From Paraburkholderia acidicola (GTDB taxonomy: Bacteria > Pseudomonadota > Gammaproteobacteria > Burkholderiales > Burkholderiaceae): 64,000 nt of DNA. Below are positions 44,058-52,040 of the stretch, one piece after another (the first letter of the stretch is position 1; each line of letters opens with the position of its first letter). A program made the position numbers and the translations under genes. The DNA is taken from the NCBI RefSeq assembly GCF_002362315.1, contig NZ_MTZV01000006.1, positions 682,001 to 746,000 of the forward strand. Direction: 5' to 3'. The notes below the pieces were generated by a model. The model saw only the letters and a list, made by a program, of their open reading frames with translations. It ran no database searches and had not been told where the DNA came from.

Positions 44058-45698
44058 ATGGCAGCCAAGGAAATCGTTTTCAGCGACAACGCGCGCACCA
44101 AACTCGTCGAAGGGGTGAATCTGCTCGCGAATGCAGTAAAGGTGACGCTCGGGCCTAAAGGCCGCAACGTCGTGCTCGAACGCAGTTTCGGTGCACCGGT
44201 GGTGACGAAGGATGGTGTGTCGGTAGCGAAAGAGATCGAGCTTGCCGACCGCCTGCAGAACATCGGCGCGCAGCTCGTGAAAGAAGTCGCATCGAAGACG
44301 AGCGACACCGCTGGCGACGGCACGACGACGGCGACGGTGCTCGCCCAGGCGATCGTTCGCGAAGGTCAGAAGTATGTCGCTGCGGGACTGAATCCGCTCG
44401 ATCTGAAGCGCGGCATCGACAAGGCCGTCGCCGCGGGCATCGAAGAGCTGAAGAAGATCAGCAAGCCAACCACCACCAGCAAGGAAATCGCCCAGGTTGC
44501 GACGATCTCGGCGAACGGCGAGGAATCGATTGGTCAGCGCATCGCTGAAGCGATCGACCGGGTTGGCAAGGAAGGCGTCATCACCGTCGAAGACGGCAAG
44601 TCGCTCGCCGACGAACTCGACGTGGTCGAAGGACTGCAGTTCGATCGCGGCTACCTGTCGCCGTATTTCATCAACAACCAGGATCGCCAGGTCGCGGTGC
44701 TCGAAACGCCGTACATCCTGCTGCACGACAAGAAAATCTCGAACATCCGCGATCTGCTGCCGGTGCTCGAACAGGTTGCGAAGGCAGGACGGCCGCTGTT
44801 GATCATCGCGGAAGACGTCGAAGGCGAAGCGCTCGCGACGCTCGTCGTGAACAATATTCGCGGCATCCTGAAGACAGTCGCTGTGAAAGCGCCGGGTTTC
44901 GGCGACCGTCGCAAGGCGTTACTCGAAGACATCGCGATTCTGACCGGCGGCCAGGTCATCGCCGAAGAAACCGGCCTCACACTCGAAAAGGCAACGCTGG
45001 CCGAACTGGGCCAGGCGAAGCGCATCGAGGTGGCCAAGGAAAACACGATCGTGATCGACGGTGCTGGCGACAAAGCCAACATCGAGGCACGTGTGAAGCA
45101 GATCCGCGTGCAGATCAACGAAGCCACTTCCGACTACGACCGCGAGAAACTGCAGGAGCGTGTTGCGAAACTGGCGGGCGGCGTTGCGGTGATCAAGGTA
45201 GGCGGTGCCACCGAAATCGAAGTGAAAGAAAAGAAGGACCGCGTCGACGATGCGCTGCACGCGACGCGCGCTGCCGTCGAGGAAGGCATCGTGCCGGGCG
45301 GCGGCGTCGCGTTGATTCGCGTCAAGCAGGCAATCGCCGGACTGACGGGCGCGAACCGGGACCAGGACGCGGGCATCAACATCGTGCGTCGTGCCCTCGA
45401 AGAACCGCTGCGGCAGATCGTCACGAATGCCGGCGAAGAAGCGAGCGTCGTCGTCGCGAAGGTCGCGGAAGGCAGCGGCAACTTCGGCTACAACGCGGCA
45501 ACCGGTGAGTATGGCGATCTGGTGGAATCGGGTGTGCTCGATCCGACCAAGGTCACGCGTACGGCGTTGCAAAACGCGGCGTCGATTGCGAGCTTGCTGT
45601 TGACCACGGATGCCACCGTGTATGAGGCGCCGAAAGATAGCGCGCCTGCTGCGGCGCCGGGTGGTCCGGGTGCGGGGGGGCCGGGCTTCGACTACTAG
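44058..45698 (+). CDS. groEL: GroEL chaperonin, non-canonical C-terminus
   Basis: 546 residues. MAAKEIVFSDNARTKLVEG, the ATP-binding SDTAGDGTTTATVLA and GEEIV-type regions are all present, so a functional ATPase cage is expected. The C-terminus is PGGPGAGGPGFDY instead of the Gly-Gly-Met repeats of housekeeping GroEL, which line the bottom of the cavity and tune folding. Many Burkholderiales carry two to four groESL copies; this tail and the accessory location mark it as a secondary copy. AAAGGAA-like sequence precedes the ATG. Confidence 0.95.
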   Translation: MAAKEIVFSDNARTKLVEGVNLLANAVKVTLGPKGRNVVLERSFGAPVVTKDGVSVAKEIELADRLQNIGAQLVKEVASKTSDTAGDGTTTATVLAQAIVREGQKYVAAGLNPLDLKRGIDKAVAAGIEELKKISKPTTTSKEIAQVATISANGEESIGQRIAEAIDRVGKEGVITVEDGKSLADELDVVEGLQFDRGYLSPYFINNQDRQVAVLETPYILLHDKKISNIRDLLPVLEQVAKAGRPLLIIAEDVEGEALATLVVNNIRGILKTVAVKAPGFGDRRKALLEDIAILTGGQVIAEETGLTLEKATLAELGQAKRIEVAKENTIVIDGAGDKANIEARVKQIRVQINEATSDYDREKLQERVAKLAGGVAVIKVGGATEIEVKEKKDRVDDALHATRAAVEEGIVPGGGVALIRVKQAIAGLTGANRDQDAGINIVRRALEEPLRQIVTNAGEEASVVVAKVAEGSGNFGYNAATGEYGDLVESGVLDPTKVTRTALQNAASIASLLLTTDATVYEAPKDSAPAAAPGGPGAGGPGFDY

Positions 45699-45710
45699 GC
45701 TGAAGCAACA

Positions 45711-45748
45711 AACCGGGCTAGCGTCGTCGCTCTGGCGATGGCCCGGTT
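45711..45748 (+). terminator. groESL terminator hairpin
   Basis: AACCGGGC (45711-45718) pairs perfectly with GCCCGGTT (45741-45748) around a 22-nt loop, 12 bp after the groEL stop and just before the convergent hydrolase stop. Only a weak T-rich stretch follows. Confidence 0.55.
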
Positions 45749-45755
45749 CCGATTT

Positions 45756-46451
45756 CTAGTGGCGAGGCGCGATGAACGCCGATAGCAAGGCGGCCACTTC
45801 GTGAGGCTTCTCGATTGGCGGCAGATGCCCGCAATCAGGAATCGCATGCAGTTTCGATTCCGGCACGAGACTCTGGATCTCGTAGGACAGACGAACCGGC
45901 GTGACCCGGTCCTCCTGACCCACCACCACGATGGTTGGAATGTCGATCGTCGACAGGACCGGCCGCAAATCGGAACGGGCAATGACCGCCCGATTTTGCC
46001 GTACGTAAGCTTGCGGGCCGACCCGGACACTCATTTCAACCAGTTCGCCGCGCACGTCTTCCGGAGTCGACGGATGCACAAGCGATCTGAGGCTACGCTG
46101 CGCCGTCCGCTGAAAGTCGCTGCTCACGCCGACGTATAAATTGGCGAGACGACGATATACCCCTCGCCCAAAACTGTCAGGCCGTGCGCTGGTGTCGATC
46201 AACGCCAGGTGTGTAACCCGTCGGGCGGCGATTCTCATGATCTCCAACGCCACCATTCCCCCCATCGATAAACCCGCGAGCGCAAAGCGATCCGGGGCCT
46301 GGGCTAGAACGCGACGCGCCATGCCCTCGAGCGTTACGTCGCTGAGCGTATCGCCAACGAGACAGTCGATCCTCCCGTCCAGCGCAGCAATTGTTCGGCG
46401 CCAGACGGCAGCATCGCTGCAGAGGCCCGGTATCATCAAAAGTGTTTCCAT
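45756..46451 (-). CDS. Alpha/beta hydrolase
   Basis: 231 residues. Oxyanion region MIPGLCSDAAVW, nucleophile elbow GLSMGGMVA, acid in VVGQEDRVTPV and catalytic His in PDCGHLPPIEKP: a complete Ser-Asp-His triad of the carboxylesterase/haloperoxidase-like group. It is a cytoplasmic esterase or lactonase of unknown substrate. It diverges from a MerR gene 67 bp away, with a MerR-type promoter facing it, so it is probably the regulator's main target. Confidence 0.85.
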   Translation of the reverse strand: METLLMIPGLCSDAAVWRRTIAALDGRIDCLVGDTLSDVTLEGMARRVLAQAPDRFALAGLSMGGMVALEIMRIAARRVTHLALIDTSARPDSFGRGVYRRLANLYVGVSSDFQRTAQRSLRSLVHPSTPEDVRGELVEMSVRVGPQAYVRQNRAVIARSDLRPVLSTIDIPTIVVVGQEDRVTPVRLSYEIQSLVPESKLHAIPDCGHLPPIEKPHEVAALLSAFIAPRH

Positions 46452-46483
46452 TGGATCGGTGCATCCTGGGTTGAAGAATCAGG

Positions 46484-46514
46484 ATGCTGCAGCTTCCACC
46501 TACTTGAAGGTCAA
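46484..46514 (-). promoter_or_regulatory. MerR-type promoter for the hydrolase gene
   Basis: In minus sense TTGACC (46514-46509) is followed after 19 bp by CAGCAT (46489-46484). The spacer holds the dyad CTTCCA (46492-46497)/TTGAAG (46504-46509). An over-long spacer with a dyad inside is the mark of promoters that MerR proteins activate by twisting DNA. Confidence 0.55.
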
Positions 46515-46518
46515 GCTC

Positions 46519-46875
46519 ATGCGCATCGGGCTACTTGCATCGCAAACGGGGATCAGCGCGACTCGAATTCGCTTTTACGAGGCTCGCGGGCTACTTCCAC
46601 CGCCCGGGCGGTCGTTGAACGGATATCGAGAATATGACGCGCGGGCGATGGAGATTTTGCGGTTCATCGATCGGGCCCGCCGTCTTGGTTTTTCTCTAAC
46701 CGAGGTGGAGTCGCATCTCTCGTCCCCGCACGACGAAGGTCGAAAGGCTCGACTGTTGGCGATCGTCGAATCAAAGCTTCGCGCCCTCGAAGCACAAGCG
46801 GCCCAGATCGAGAATCAAAGAACCGAGCTCAGGGCGCTGGCTACGGAATTGCGAACCATCCAGCCGGCAGCTTGA
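46519..46875 (+). CDS. MerR family transcriptional regulator
   Basis: 118 residues. MRIGLLASQTGISATRIRFY then EARGLLPPPGRSLNGYREY is a textbook MerR winged helix. Next come IDRARRLGFSLTEVESHL and a C-terminal dimerisation coiled coil with no Cys, so it does not sense metals through thiols. It starts at ATG 46519, only 5 bp from the MerR-type dyad. It is divergent from the alpha/beta hydrolase that it probably activates. Confidence 0.88.
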   Translation: MRIGLLASQTGISATRIRFYEARGLLPPPGRSLNGYREYDARAMEILRFIDRARRLGFSLTEVESHLSSPHDEGRKARLLAIVESKLRALEAQAAQIENQRTELRALATELRTIQPAA

Positions 46876-46902
46876 ACGGACACCGTCCCAGGCATCGATT
46901 AC

Positions 46903-47784
46903 CTAGCGTACCTGTTCAAGATCGGCGATCAGTCCTGGCCCTTTGGGCTGCCATGCCAGTCGTTCCTGCGTAAGCGCGCTGGAAGCGGACATGTCGGCTC
47001 CGACGAATGCACTGAGCCAGCCGAAGTGCGCGGGTGCATCCGCAGCGGTAACGCTCTTTACCGGTACATTCAGATTGCGACCAATGACTTCAGCAATCGT
47101 GCGCAGTGCTATGCCCTCTTCGGCAACCGCATGATATCGGCTACCCGTCGCGCGTTTCTCTAACGCCAGAAGGTATAGACGGGCCGCGTCCGAGAGGTGC
47201 ACAGCAGCCCAGCGGCTAAGCCCGTCGTCGACATAGGCGGACACGCCCTTTTCTCGAGCCAGTTTAATCAGGTAGCTGATGAGCCCCAGCTTGACGGGAT
47301 TGTGGACTTGCGGAAGACGCACGACCGATACCCTGACGCCTTGCTGTGCTAGTGCATCAACGGTCAATTCCGACACCTTGCGGGGGTTCCGTTGATCAGG
47401 ATTGAAGTTGTCTTCAGTTGCGGGCTTACCGTACGCAGACGCACCCAGTGCTGCAACAGAGGTAATGATCAACGGGCGGTCCGATCCGTGCAGCGCGGCC
47501 CCCATTGCCTCGACGGCCTGCCGGTCTGCTTCACAGTTCGCCAGCATCGTCGAAAAATCGTGATTGAAGGCCGTGTGGATGACTCCGTCAGCCGAGCTTG
47601 CCCCGCGGCTCAGGCTGTCGAGGTCGTCAATATCACCACGGTGCGCTTCGGCTCCGACGGAGGTGAGCGACCGGACACCCGCCTCCGACCGCGTCAGTCC
47701 AAGCACCTGATGGCCTGCGTTGATAAGCTCGTGAACAATGGTTGCGCCAATAAAACCCGTGGCGCCCGTTACAAAAATACGCAT
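46903..47784 (-). CDS. NAD-dependent epimerase/dehydratase family SDR
   Basis: 293 residues of extended-SDR type: VTGATGFIGATIVHELINAG at the N-terminus, GVIHTAFNHD, and LIITSVAALGASAYG. The classical Y-x3-K pair is not obvious, so it may be an atypical or binding-only SDR like those annotated as NAD(P)-binding oxidoreductases near AraC regulators. It diverges from an AraC gene across a 126-bp region rich in dyads. Confidence 0.82.
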   Translation of the reverse strand: MRIFVTGATGFIGATIVHELINAGHQVLGLTRSEAGVRSLTSVGAEAHRGDIDDLDSLSRGASSADGVIHTAFNHDFSTMLANCEADRQAVEAMGAALHGSDRPLIITSVAALGASAYGKPATEDNFNPDQRNPRKVSELTVDALAQQGVRVSVVRLPQVHNPVKLGLISYLIKLAREKGVSAYVDDGLSRWAAVHLSDAARLYLLALEKRATGSRYHAVAEEGIALRTIAEVIGRNLNVPVKSVTAADAPAHFGWLSAFVGADMSASSALTQERLAWQPKGPGLIADLEQVR

Positions 47785-47835
47785 GATGAATTCGCCTTTA
47801 GGTAGATTCAGGGCTGCAGTCGCAGTCCAGCGATA

Positions 47836-47875
47836 CCTAATTTAGGCTGTGTTCGCGATACGAACAATGTCGTAT
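47836..47875. promoter_or_regulatory. Two palindromes between the SDR and AraC genes
   Basis: CCTAA-T-TTAGG (47836-47846) is a perfect 11-bp palindrome. ATACGA-N6-TCGTAT (47858-47875) is a perfect dyad whose right arm overlaps a good -10 (TATAGT, 47873-47878) for the AraC gene. They are candidate binding sites for the AraC protein and for another regulator. Confidence 0.5.
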
Positions 47876-47910
47876 AGTCCGCATCTTTGGATCAATCGTC
47901 CAGGAATTGT

Positions 47911-48852
47911 ATGGATCCACTCTCAGACTTGTTGTCTTTGCTGAAACCCAGGAGCGTTGTATCGGGCGGCCTTGGGATCAACCGCAACTCGGCGATTCAG
48001 TGGCAGCGACATGACGGCATCAAATGCTATGCCGTGGTCTCCGGTCAATGCTGGTTATCGGTGAATGGCGTTAGCGATCCGGTGCTTCTCACCGCGGGCG
48101 ACTGCTACTTATTGCCACCAGGGCCCCCTTTCTGCCTTGCCACCGACCTGTCGATAAAACCGGTCGACTTCAGTCTGCCACTGGTAGCAGGGGGATCGGG
48201 TACCGGCATCTCCAGCTACGACGAAGAGGGTTGTTATCTCGTCGGCGGTTACTTTCTGCTCACCGGTGACCACGCCAACATGCTGTTGGGCTCGTTGCCC
48301 CCTATCGTGCATATCCGCAAGGATTCGGACAAGGCGGCGATGCGCTGGTCGCTGGAGCGCATGACTCAGGAGATACGCGATCCGCAGCCGGGCGGATCTT
48401 TGATCGCGCAGCAACTCGCCTTCATGATGCTGGTTCAAGCATTGCGCCTGCACCTGAACGACAGGGCGAGCGCAGGCGTTGGCTGGCTCTTCGCATTGGC
48501 GGATAAACAGCTGAGCGCAGCCCTCGCCTGCATGCACGATGACCCAGGGCATCCGTGGACGTTACAGACGCTGGCCGTGCGCATCGGCATGTCGCGCTCG
48601 ACCTTTGCACTGCGCTTCAAGGAGACAGTTGGATCATCCCCGATGGAGTACCTGACACGATGGCGAATGCTGTTGGCGTGCGATCGATTGAAAAATTCGG
48701 GTGACTCAATTCCCCGTATTGCCACATCGCTGGGCTACGAGTCCGAAAGCGCGTTCGGCAAGGCTTTCAAACGCGTCATAGGCTGTTCACCGAGACAGCA
48801 CAGTCGGCAAAGCGTGACCGGCGACTCGCCGCCGGATCGGCGTGCCGCATAA
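47911..48852 (+). CDS. AraC family regulator with cupin sensor
   Basis: 313 residues. The N-terminal half is a cupin-like (AraC_binding/cupin_6) sensor with CWLSVNGVSDPVLLTAGDCYLLPPG. The C-terminal AraC domain has TLQTLAVRIGMSRSTFALRF, then EYLTRWRMLLACDRL and IPRIATSLGYESESAFGKAF. CAGGAA precedes the ATG at 47911. This type (for example near SDR genes) usually activates a divergent oxidoreductase gene in response to a small organic ligand. Confidence 0.86.
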   Translation: MDPLSDLLSLLKPRSVVSGGLGINRNSAIQWQRHDGIKCYAVVSGQCWLSVNGVSDPVLLTAGDCYLLPPGPPFCLATDLSIKPVDFSLPLVAGGSGTGISSYDEEGCYLVGGYFLLTGDHANMLLGSLPPIVHIRKDSDKAAMRWSLERMTQEIRDPQPGGSLIAQQLAFMMLVQALRLHLNDRASAGVGWLFALADKQLSAALACMHDDPGHPWTLQTLAVRIGMSRSTFALRFKETVGSSPMEYLTRWRMLLACDRLKNSGDSIPRIATSLGYESESAFGKAFKRVIGCSPRQHSRQSVTGDSPPDRRAA

Positions 48853-48907
48853 ATCAGAATGGTGAGTTGATCGCAAAGCCTGACTGCCGGACATGTCGCG
48901 ACGGCAG

Positions 48908-49894
48908 TCACCGCGCAGGCGGCGTCCAGATGCGAATATCAGTCGCCTTCAATGTCGCCGGAATCAACCCTGCTGCACGATACGTATCGGCGATTCGCTG
49001 CTGCTCACCGAGCTGATCGCGTTGCACCGGCACGATTGCATAGCTGCGCCGGCTGTTCGCTAGCTCAACGGTCGGTGCGGGCAGATTGCCCCACAGCGGC
49101 GCGAGAATCTGCGCGGCTTCCTGCGGATGTGCCTTCACCCACTGGCCCGTCTCCTTCAGTTCGTCGAACACTGCACGCAGCACGTCAGGATGGCGCTCGG
49201 CGAATGAAGTCGTCGCCGTGTAGAAGCGGTTGTACTGCGCAAGTCCGTCGGAACCATCCGCGACCACATGCACATGCGCTTCACGCTGCTGGGCGGCCAG
49301 GAACGGATCCCAGATCACCCACGCGTCGACATTGCCGCCGCGAAATGCGGCGAGTGCATCGGGTGCTTCGAGGTAACGGACCTGGATGTCGTTGATCGTC
49401 AGGCCCGCTTTCGCGAGCGCGGCCAGCAGCAGAAAATTGCAGCCCGAACCCTTCGACACCGCGACGCGTTTGCCCTTCAGGTCGGACACCGTACGGATCG
49501 ACGAATCGGGCGGCACGATGATTGCCTGCGCGGATGGCGCGGACGTTTCCTCCGCGTAATACGTCAGCGGCGCATTCGCCGCCTGGGTGAACAGCGCAAA
49601 CGCGTCGGCGACGTCCGCGTGCAGATCGACGCTGCCCGCGTTCAGCGATTGCAGCAGTCCCGTCGAGAACTCGTGCCAGCTCACGTCGTAGCCTAGTGCG
49701 CCGAGTTTCTTCTCCAGTTCTCCGGTGCGCTTCAGCAGGATGAACAGCGTCGACGAACGCTGGTAGCTGATCGACACGGTTTCGCGCGCACTCGCTGCGC
49801 TAGGTAGGCATAGCGCGCTCGCCAGTACGCCGGTGACGAGCAGAGCCACTGTGGCAGTTCGCAAGCGAGGAAGTCGGGTGAAAAAAGCGCGCAT
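48908..49894 (-). CDS. SsuA-like aliphatic sulfonate ABC substrate-binding protein
   Basis: 328 residues with a Sec signal (cleavage near SAASA|RETVS). VSISYQRSSTLFILLKRTG, WHEFSTGLLQSLNAGSVDLH, VAVSKGSGCNFLLLAALAKAG and DAWVIWDPFLAAQQ are typical of SsuA/NrtT/TauA-type binding proteins for sulfonates, taurine or nitrate. It is periplasmic. No SsuBC-type permease or ATPase accompanies it, so it must use a transporter encoded elsewhere. It diverges from an SsuD/SfnG-like monooxygenase gene. Confidence 0.85.
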   Translation of the reverse strand: MRAFFTRLPRLRTATVALLVTGVLASALCLPSAASARETVSISYQRSSTLFILLKRTGELEKKLGALGYDVSWHEFSTGLLQSLNAGSVDLHADVADAFALFTQAANAPLTYYAEETSAPSAQAIIVPPDSSIRTVSDLKGKRVAVSKGSGCNFLLLAALAKAGLTINDIQVRYLEAPDALAAFRGGNVDAWVIWDPFLAAQQREAHVHVVADGSDGLAQYNRFYTATTSFAERHPDVLRAVFDELKETGQWVKAHPQEAAQILAPLWGNLPAPTVELANSRRSYAIVPVQRDQLGEQQRIADTYRAAGLIPATLKATDIRIWTPPAR

Positions 49895-50049
49895 CGATCA
49901 GCATCCGGTTAACGAAGGAACCGGTCACTATATAAAGAATGTGCGGCGCATCAAATGCCGATTTCATCGATCGATAGCCGCAGAAGTTGGAACGTTCGCG
50001 CGCCGCGACAGGCATCATGTCTGCCAGTTTTTGCGGAGTGTTTTCTTTC

Positions 50050-51117
50050 ATGTCGACCTTCCCCGCCCGCTTCGGCATCTGGGCACTCGTACACGGCAGC
50101 CGCGCAGCGTTGCAAGACCCTGACGAACCGTATGACGCGTCATGGGCGCGCAACCGCGCGCTCGTGCTCGATGCGGAACGGCTCGGCTACGACTCGGTGC
50201 TCATCGCGCAGCACACGATCAATCCGCACGACTCCAACCTCGATCAGCTCGAAGCGTGGACCGCATCGGCGGCACTCGCGGCACTGACGTCGCGCATCGA
50301 GATCATCGCGGCGATCAAGCCGTACCTGTACCACCCGGTCGTGCTCGCGAAGATGGCGCAGCAGATCGAGCACATCAGCGGCGGGCGCTTCGCGCTGAAT
50401 CTCGTCAATGCGTGGAATCGCCCGGAACTGGAGCGCGCGGGCATCGGTTTCGCCGAGCACGATGCGCGCTATGCGTATGGACGCGAATGGATTACGGTCG
50501 TCGAAAAGTTGCTGCGCGGCGAACGCACGTCGTTTACTGGCGAACACTTTCACATCGACGATTACCAGCTGCGCCCCGCCGATCCGTTTCGCGCACGGCC
50601 ACGCATCTATGTGGGTGGTGAATCGGAGCCGGCGCGTGCGCTCGTCGCCGATGCGGGTGATGTGTGGTTTATCAACGGTCAGCCGCTCGACGAAGTTACT
50701 GCGCTGATTGCCGACGTAGCGCGCCGGCCGCGCCCTCACGCGGCATCGCCACTACGCTTCGGGCTCTCGGCGTTCGCGATCGCACGCGAAACCGACGCGC
50801 TTGCCGCCGACCATCTTGCGCATCTATTCGCGCTCGCCGCAAAAGATGCGCCGCTGCGCGCGCAGCAAAAACAGAATATCGACCCGAAGGCCGTGATGTT
50901 CCAGACGTTCGCGCAAACGCCGCGCGTCGGCTCGAACGGCGGCACCGCGGCGGGATTAGTCGGCAGCTACGATGCGGTCGCTGAACGGATCGTAGCGTTT
51001 CGCCGCGCGGGCATCGAACTCTTCATGCTGCAGTTCCAGCCGTTCGAAGCCGATATGAAGCGCTTCGCCGAAGAAGTTATTCCGCGCGTGCGTGCACTTG
51101 AAAACGCGACGACTTAA
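50050..51117 (+). CDS. SfnG/SsuD-like FMNH2-dependent monooxygenase (LLM)
   Basis: 355 residues of the luciferase-like fold: FGIWALVHGSRAALQD, RLGYDSVLIAQHTINPHDSNL, LAKMAQQIEHISGGRFALNLVNAW and RPRIYVGGESEPARALVA. These follow the alkanesulfonate/dimethylsulfone monooxygenase pattern. It would release sulfite from a sulfonate or sulfone with FMNH2 and O2. The ATG at 50050 is preceded by GCGGAG at a somewhat long distance. It is divergent from the SsuA-like gene, which fits a shared sulfur-starvation control. Confidence 0.84.
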   Translation: MSTFPARFGIWALVHGSRAALQDPDEPYDASWARNRALVLDAERLGYDSVLIAQHTINPHDSNLDQLEAWTASAALAALTSRIEIIAAIKPYLYHPVVLAKMAQQIEHISGGRFALNLVNAWNRPELERAGIGFAEHDARYAYGREWITVVEKLLRGERTSFTGEHFHIDDYQLRPADPFRARPRIYVGGESEPARALVADAGDVWFINGQPLDEVTALIADVARRPRPHAASPLRFGLSAFAIARETDALAADHLAHLFALAAKDAPLRAQQKQNIDPKAVMFQTFAQTPRVGSNGGTAAGLVGSYDAVAERIVAFRRAGIELFMLQFQPFEADMKRFAEEVIPRVRALENATT

Positions 51118-51136
51118 CTCACGGCACTAGACGTGC

Positions 51137-51991
51137 TTACTGCGGCGTTACACCATTCACACCGATCTTCGCAACGGCGCTCGACTGCAGCCCCCACTTC
51201 ACGACGATCGCGTGGTACGTGCCATTGGCGACCAGCCGGTTCAACGCGCCGAGCACCGCATCACGCAGCTTCGGATTCGACTTCGCGAACGCGATGCCTT
51301 CGGGCGACGTCGCGAACGGCTCGCCGATCGGCTTGTAGGTATTCGGTTCGAGCTTCATCGCGTACGGCAGCGTTTCGCTGCCCTGCACGCCCGCCGCGAT
51401 GCGCGTCTGCTTGAGCTGCATGCGCGCCGACGATGTGTCTTCGGTACCGACCACGGTGATCGCCGGTTTGCCGGTCGCGACGCAGTGCTGTGCGCTCCAT
51501 TCGGCGGTATCGGCGGGGAACGATGTGCTACGGCTCGTACCGACCGACTTGCCGCATAGATCGGTGGCATTGCGGATCTCGCCCGCGCGGGAAGCCAGGA
51601 TGTAGAACTGCGCGCCCGAATTCATATAGTCGAGAAAATCGACGCTATCGCGGCGCTTCGGCAGATCACTCATGCCGCTCAGAATCATGTCGACGCGTCC
51701 GGTCGCGAGCGACGGCAGCAACTGCTCGAATGCCGATTCCTGCCATTCGAGCTTCACGCCCAGCTCTTTTGCAATCGCGTTGCCGAGATCGATGTCGAAG
51801 CCGGTCAGCTCGCCGCTGTCCGGGTCCTTGTATTCCATCGGCGGATAGATCGAATTGACCGCGACCTTGATCGTTTTCGATTTCGCGATCGCGTCGGGCA
51901 GTGCCTGCGCGTGTGCGGCACCGATGCCACACAGCGTCGACAGGCAGAACACCAGCAATCCAGAGGCAGCGCGTAGCGGAGTGAGATTCAT
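51137..51991 (-). CDS. ABC substrate-binding protein (family 3), second copy
   Basis: 284 residues with a Sec signal (cleavage near GAAHA|QALPD). IYPPMEYKDPDSGELTGFD, GRVDMILSGMSDLPKRRDSV and CGKSVGTSRSTSFP closely parallel the binding protein at 55292-56143, so the two are paralogues. Two conserved Cys (DLCGKS and AQHCVATG) probably form a disulfide. It is the last gene of the eight-gene operon, 49 nt after the MmgE/PrpD stop, and would feed the same permease/ATPase with a related ligand. Confidence 0.85.
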   Translation of the reverse strand: MNLTPLRAASGLLVFCLSTLCGIGAAHAQALPDAIAKSKTIKVAVNSIYPPMEYKDPDSGELTGFDIDLGNAIAKELGVKLEWQESAFEQLLPSLATGRVDMILSGMSDLPKRRDSVDFLDYMNSGAQFYILASRAGEIRNATDLCGKSVGTSRSTSFPADTAEWSAQHCVATGKPAITVVGTEDTSSARMQLKQTRIAAGVQGSETLPYAMKLEPNTYKPIGEPFATSPEGIAFAKSNPKLRDAVLGALNRLVANGTYHAIVVKWGLQSSAVAKIGVNGVTPQ

Positions 51992-52040
51992 CGATGACGT
52001 CCTTTTGTTTTGAAGAGTCTTTGAGGCGTGTTTGCGCGTG

